This document shows positions 62,070-64,000 of a DNA stretch of 64,000 bases, piece after piece. The position numbers were made by a program, and so were the translations under genes. This stretch comes from Verrucomicrobiota bacterium (lineage in GTDB: Bacteria > Verrucomicrobiota > Verrucomicrobiia > Limisphaerales > UBA1319), in assembly GCA_022711435.1 (NCBI GenBank), contig JAKLFB010000026.1:18834-82833 (forward strand), written 5' to 3'. The notes beneath the pieces are model-generated. The model ran no database searches, was not told the origin of the DNA, and saw only the letters and a program-made list of their open reading frames with translations. Position 1 is the first letter of the stretch; the number at the start of each line of letters is the position of its first letter.

Positions 62070-63500
62070 TCACTTCATGGTCAGGTTAACTTCTGCCATC
62101 ATGGAGGGTTCGAAGCTGCCGCCGAGGGACAGATGCAGATTCACCCGCTCGCCCAGCTGCTCGCTCCGCACCCGCAACAGCGCCAACCGGGCCGCGCAAA
62201 CAGTGAGCTGTTGATGCTGCACGTTCCGCAAATCCCCTCGGCCGATGCGGTAGTTGGTCTGTGCGAGATCGAGCGCGCGTTGATTCTCGGCCACCGCCTG
62301 CTCGAGGAAAGACTGACGATCGCGCAACGCCCGGGCGGACGAGAGCGAGTTCTCGACGTCGCTCAACGCCCGGAGGGAGATGCGCGCGTATTCGGCCACG
62401 GCCTGCTTCTGCTCGAGCGAGCGGATTTCGACCTGTGTCTTGAGGGCGCCACCCTGGTAGATAGGAGCGAGAAGTTTGGCTCCGGCGCCACCGGTCGGGT
62501 TCTCGAAATCCTCCTTCAACTGGAGAATGTCGCTGTCAATTGCCGCCGCATTGGCGTTGAGGATGAGGCGCGGCAGCCGCGCGGCCTTCGCCTCGCCGAC
62601 ACGATGGAACGCAGCGGCGACGCGCCGCTCGGCGGCGATCACGTCGGGGCGCCGTTCCAGCATTTCCAGCGGCAGACCGGCCGGAATCGCGCTCGGGAGA
62701 GCAACCATGTCGCGGCGAGCCTGAAGTTCTGCCGCGGGGTACCGGCCGAGCAGCAGTTCCAGCGCGCGCAAGGTCTGTTCATGAGCGAATCGCACCTGCC
62801 TGGCCGTGTCCTGGTAGGTGGCCAGGTCAGCGCGGGCCAGGGCGATCTCCTCTTCGCTGCCGGCACCGACCCGACGCCGCGTCTCAGCAAGCGTCAGCAA
62901 CTGCCGCGCCGCCTGGACCATGTCTTCGGCGATTTGGAGTTGGAGCCAGGTTTCGGTGGCGGTGAACCAGCTCTTCGCGATGGTGGCGGCCAGGGATTGC
63001 CGGCTGAACTCGTAATCGGCCCGTGCCGAGGCGTGCGTCGCCTGCGCGGCATTGCGCCCGTAACGCATCCGGCCCCAAAGGTCCGGTTCCCAGGATGCGC
63101 CGAGCGAGATCCCTTGCAGGGCGGAGCTGATATCGCCGCCGCCCATGTTCAAACCACCAGTGCCGAAGAGGTTCACGGTGGGACGCAGGGCGGCTTTGGC
63201 CAGACGCACATAGTGCCAGGCCTGCTCGACCCGCGAGGACGCAACGCGGAGGTCGGGATTGTTGGTCATCGCCTCGGCGACCAGCGCGTTGAGCTGGTCG
63301 TCCTGGAACGTGGCGAGCCAGTTGTCTTGGATGGCGTTCGTGGAAACGGGCGCCGCTTTCCACGCGCTGGTCAGCACTAGGTTATTCAGCGTGCCGGATT
63401 GGCGATGAATCTCGGCGGGCATGGGGGGCGACTGGGTGGCGCAACCGGCGAGCAGCCCGGCGCCAACCGCCGCAAGAAGCCACTGTCTTGAAAATTGCAT
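62070..63500 (-). CDS. Outer-membrane efflux lipoprotein (TolC/OprM/NodT type)
   Basis: A 476-residue outer-membrane factor. The lipoprotein signal ends LLAGC (Cys20). Two outer-membrane-efflux repeats are visible: DDQLNALVAEAMTNNPDLRV, RPTVNLFGTGGLNM and DLWGRMRYGRNAAQATHAS in the first half; PLEMLERRPDVIAAERRVAA, LAPIYQGGALKTQVEIRSLE and LDLAQTNYRIGRGDLRNV in the second. It would form the exit duct of an efflux pump. Its start lies seven bases after the membrane-fusion-protein gene, which is broken by an insertion element at the window edge. Confidence 0.93.
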   Translation of the reverse strand: MQFSRQWLLAAVGAGLLAGCATQSPPMPAEIHRQSGTLNNLVLTSAWKAAPVSTNAIQDNWLATFQDDQLNALVAEAMTNNPDLRVASSRVEQAWHYVRLAKAALRPTVNLFGTGGLNMGGGDISSALQGISLGASWEPDLWGRMRYGRNAAQATHASARADYEFSRQSLAATIAKSWFTATETWLQLQIAEDMVQAARQLLTLAETRRRVGAGSEEEIALARADLATYQDTARQVRFAHEQTLRALELLLGRYPAAELQARRDMVALPSAIPAGLPLEMLERRPDVIAAERRVAAAFHRVGEAKAARLPRLILNANAAAIDSDILQLKEDFENPTGGAGAKLLAPIYQGGALKTQVEIRSLEQKQAVAEYARISLRALSDVENSLSSARALRDRQSFLEQAVAENQRALDLAQTNYRIGRGDLRNVQHQQLTVCAARLALLRVRSEQLGERVNLHLSLGGSFEPSMMAEVNLTMK

Positions 63501-63507
63501 GGTCGTT

Positions 63508-63899
63508 TCAGTGCAGCTTGAGGATGAGCCAATCCAGTTTCGCGGCAACGCGCAGCAGCACTTTGCGAAGGATGTGAATTGCGTGACCGCTGTCCGTAAA
63601 CACCGCACCGGCACCGTGCGCACCCGCGGCGAGGAAGATGTCCTTGTCACGGGCGTCCGGCAGCAAGCGGACCGCCAGGCAGTTGGGTGGGACGGGAGCC
63701 ACGCCGCCCGTGACGTTCATGGTGCCGATGGGCAACTGCCCCTGGGCAGTCGCCCACATGATGGAGTCGACCTTGCACTTCACGACACGGCCAGGGTACA
63801 TCTTGAAAGCGACTTCCGCCTCCTGCCCAGGCTGGATCTTGCGCACCTCGTTTTGGTGGTAGATGGCGATAACCCGGTTCTTCGGGAAAGTTCTGGTCT
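63508..63899 (-). pseudogene. C-terminal part of a HlyD/EmrA-like membrane fusion protein, interrupted by an IS
   Basis: About 130 codons remain: NRVIAIYHQNEVRKIQPGQE, AEVAFKMYPGRVVKCKVDSI and MWATAQGQLPIGTMNV are the beta-barrel end of a YibH/EmrA-type membrane fusion protein, followed by a C-terminal tail to the stop at 63508. Upstream, the frame hits a TAA at the edge of an ISL3-type element. The missing 5' part presumably lies on the far side of that element, outside the window. It is the natural partner of the adjoining outer-membrane factor. Confidence 0.75.
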
Positions 63900-64000
63900 G
63901 GAGTTAGGATTTCGCTAGGTTTTGCGGTATGAATCGAAGCTTGCTCTACCATGCCTTCGGGGTGCGTGAAGGCTACGAATATGTGCGGACGTACTACGAA
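63900..64000 (+). mobile_element. Left end of an ISL3-family insertion sequence
   Basis: An ATG at 63929 opens MNRSLLYHAFGVREGYEYVR, the typical start of ISL3-family transposases, and remains open to the window end. The preceding bases (about 63900-63928, beginning GGAGTTAGG) are the probable terminal region. The other end, the inverted repeat match and the target duplication are beyond the edge. The insertion lies in the membrane-fusion-protein gene. Confidence 0.75.

Overview
This GC-rich window, dense with secreted proteins, looks like the chromosome of a free-living Verrucomicrobiota bacterium (Limisphaerales/Pedosphaera-like). The evidence is gene content only: five Cys-type sulfatases, secreted glycosidases, a pseudopilin with the C-terminal DG-box signature, lamin-tail/CotH and LamG surface proteins, and a lysine-rich microprotein. 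No rRNA or tRNA was recognised, so the taxonomy is inferred. LptB, an LptA-like protein and a TolC-type factor indicate a diderm with an LPS export route.

Layout. 1-10.8 kb: secreted carbohydrate-active genes, namely a propeller protein cut by the left edge, a decayed GH43, a sulfatase, an unknown secreted protein behind an IS630 remnant, a 13-Asp-box propeller and a lipase-like hydrolase. 10.9-18.9 kb: housekeeping genes on the minus strand (pyrD, LptA-like, lptB, hprK; an exonuclease preceded by a 20-residue Lys-rich microprotein; a plant-type galacturonokinase coupled to a nucleotidyltransferase). 19.0-23.9 kb: two sulfatases and a DUF5060 glycosidase on the plus strand. 24-44 kb: a co-directional minus-strand block headed by a LacI-type regulator with a good promoter and operator. 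It holds a GH30-like glycosidase, amidohydrolase, GntP permease, pseudopilin, two large surface proteins, a GH5-like hydrolase, two sulfatases and a binding protein. 44.7-49.2 kb: a 1494-residue lamin-tail/CotH surface protein. 49.3-55.7 kb: thrS, ppk, an MFS transporter and ppx/gppA. 56-64 kb: a minus-strand envelope/signalling operon (HlyD fragment, TolC-like factor, SYLF protein, Cax exchanger, V4R sensor plus cyclase, VIT-like and DUF4337 proteins), whose upstream end is interrupted by an ISL3-family element at the right edge.

The genes suggest an organism that strips sulfate esters from complex polysaccharide, cleaves the glycans outside the cytoplasm, imports sugar acids through GntP and reactivates galacturonate to its 1-phosphate and nucleotide sugar. 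The most unusual signals are: an extracellular Rossmann/flavodoxin-like domain occurring three times in one protein and once in another; a hairpin repeat that abuts the 5' ends of three unrelated genes; a ~97-bp palindromic mini-element, one piece of which has become the N-terminus of the LptA-like protein; a 300-bp MITE with TTA target duplications; and a V4R/cyclase pair in which the cyclase lacks a metal-binding Asp.
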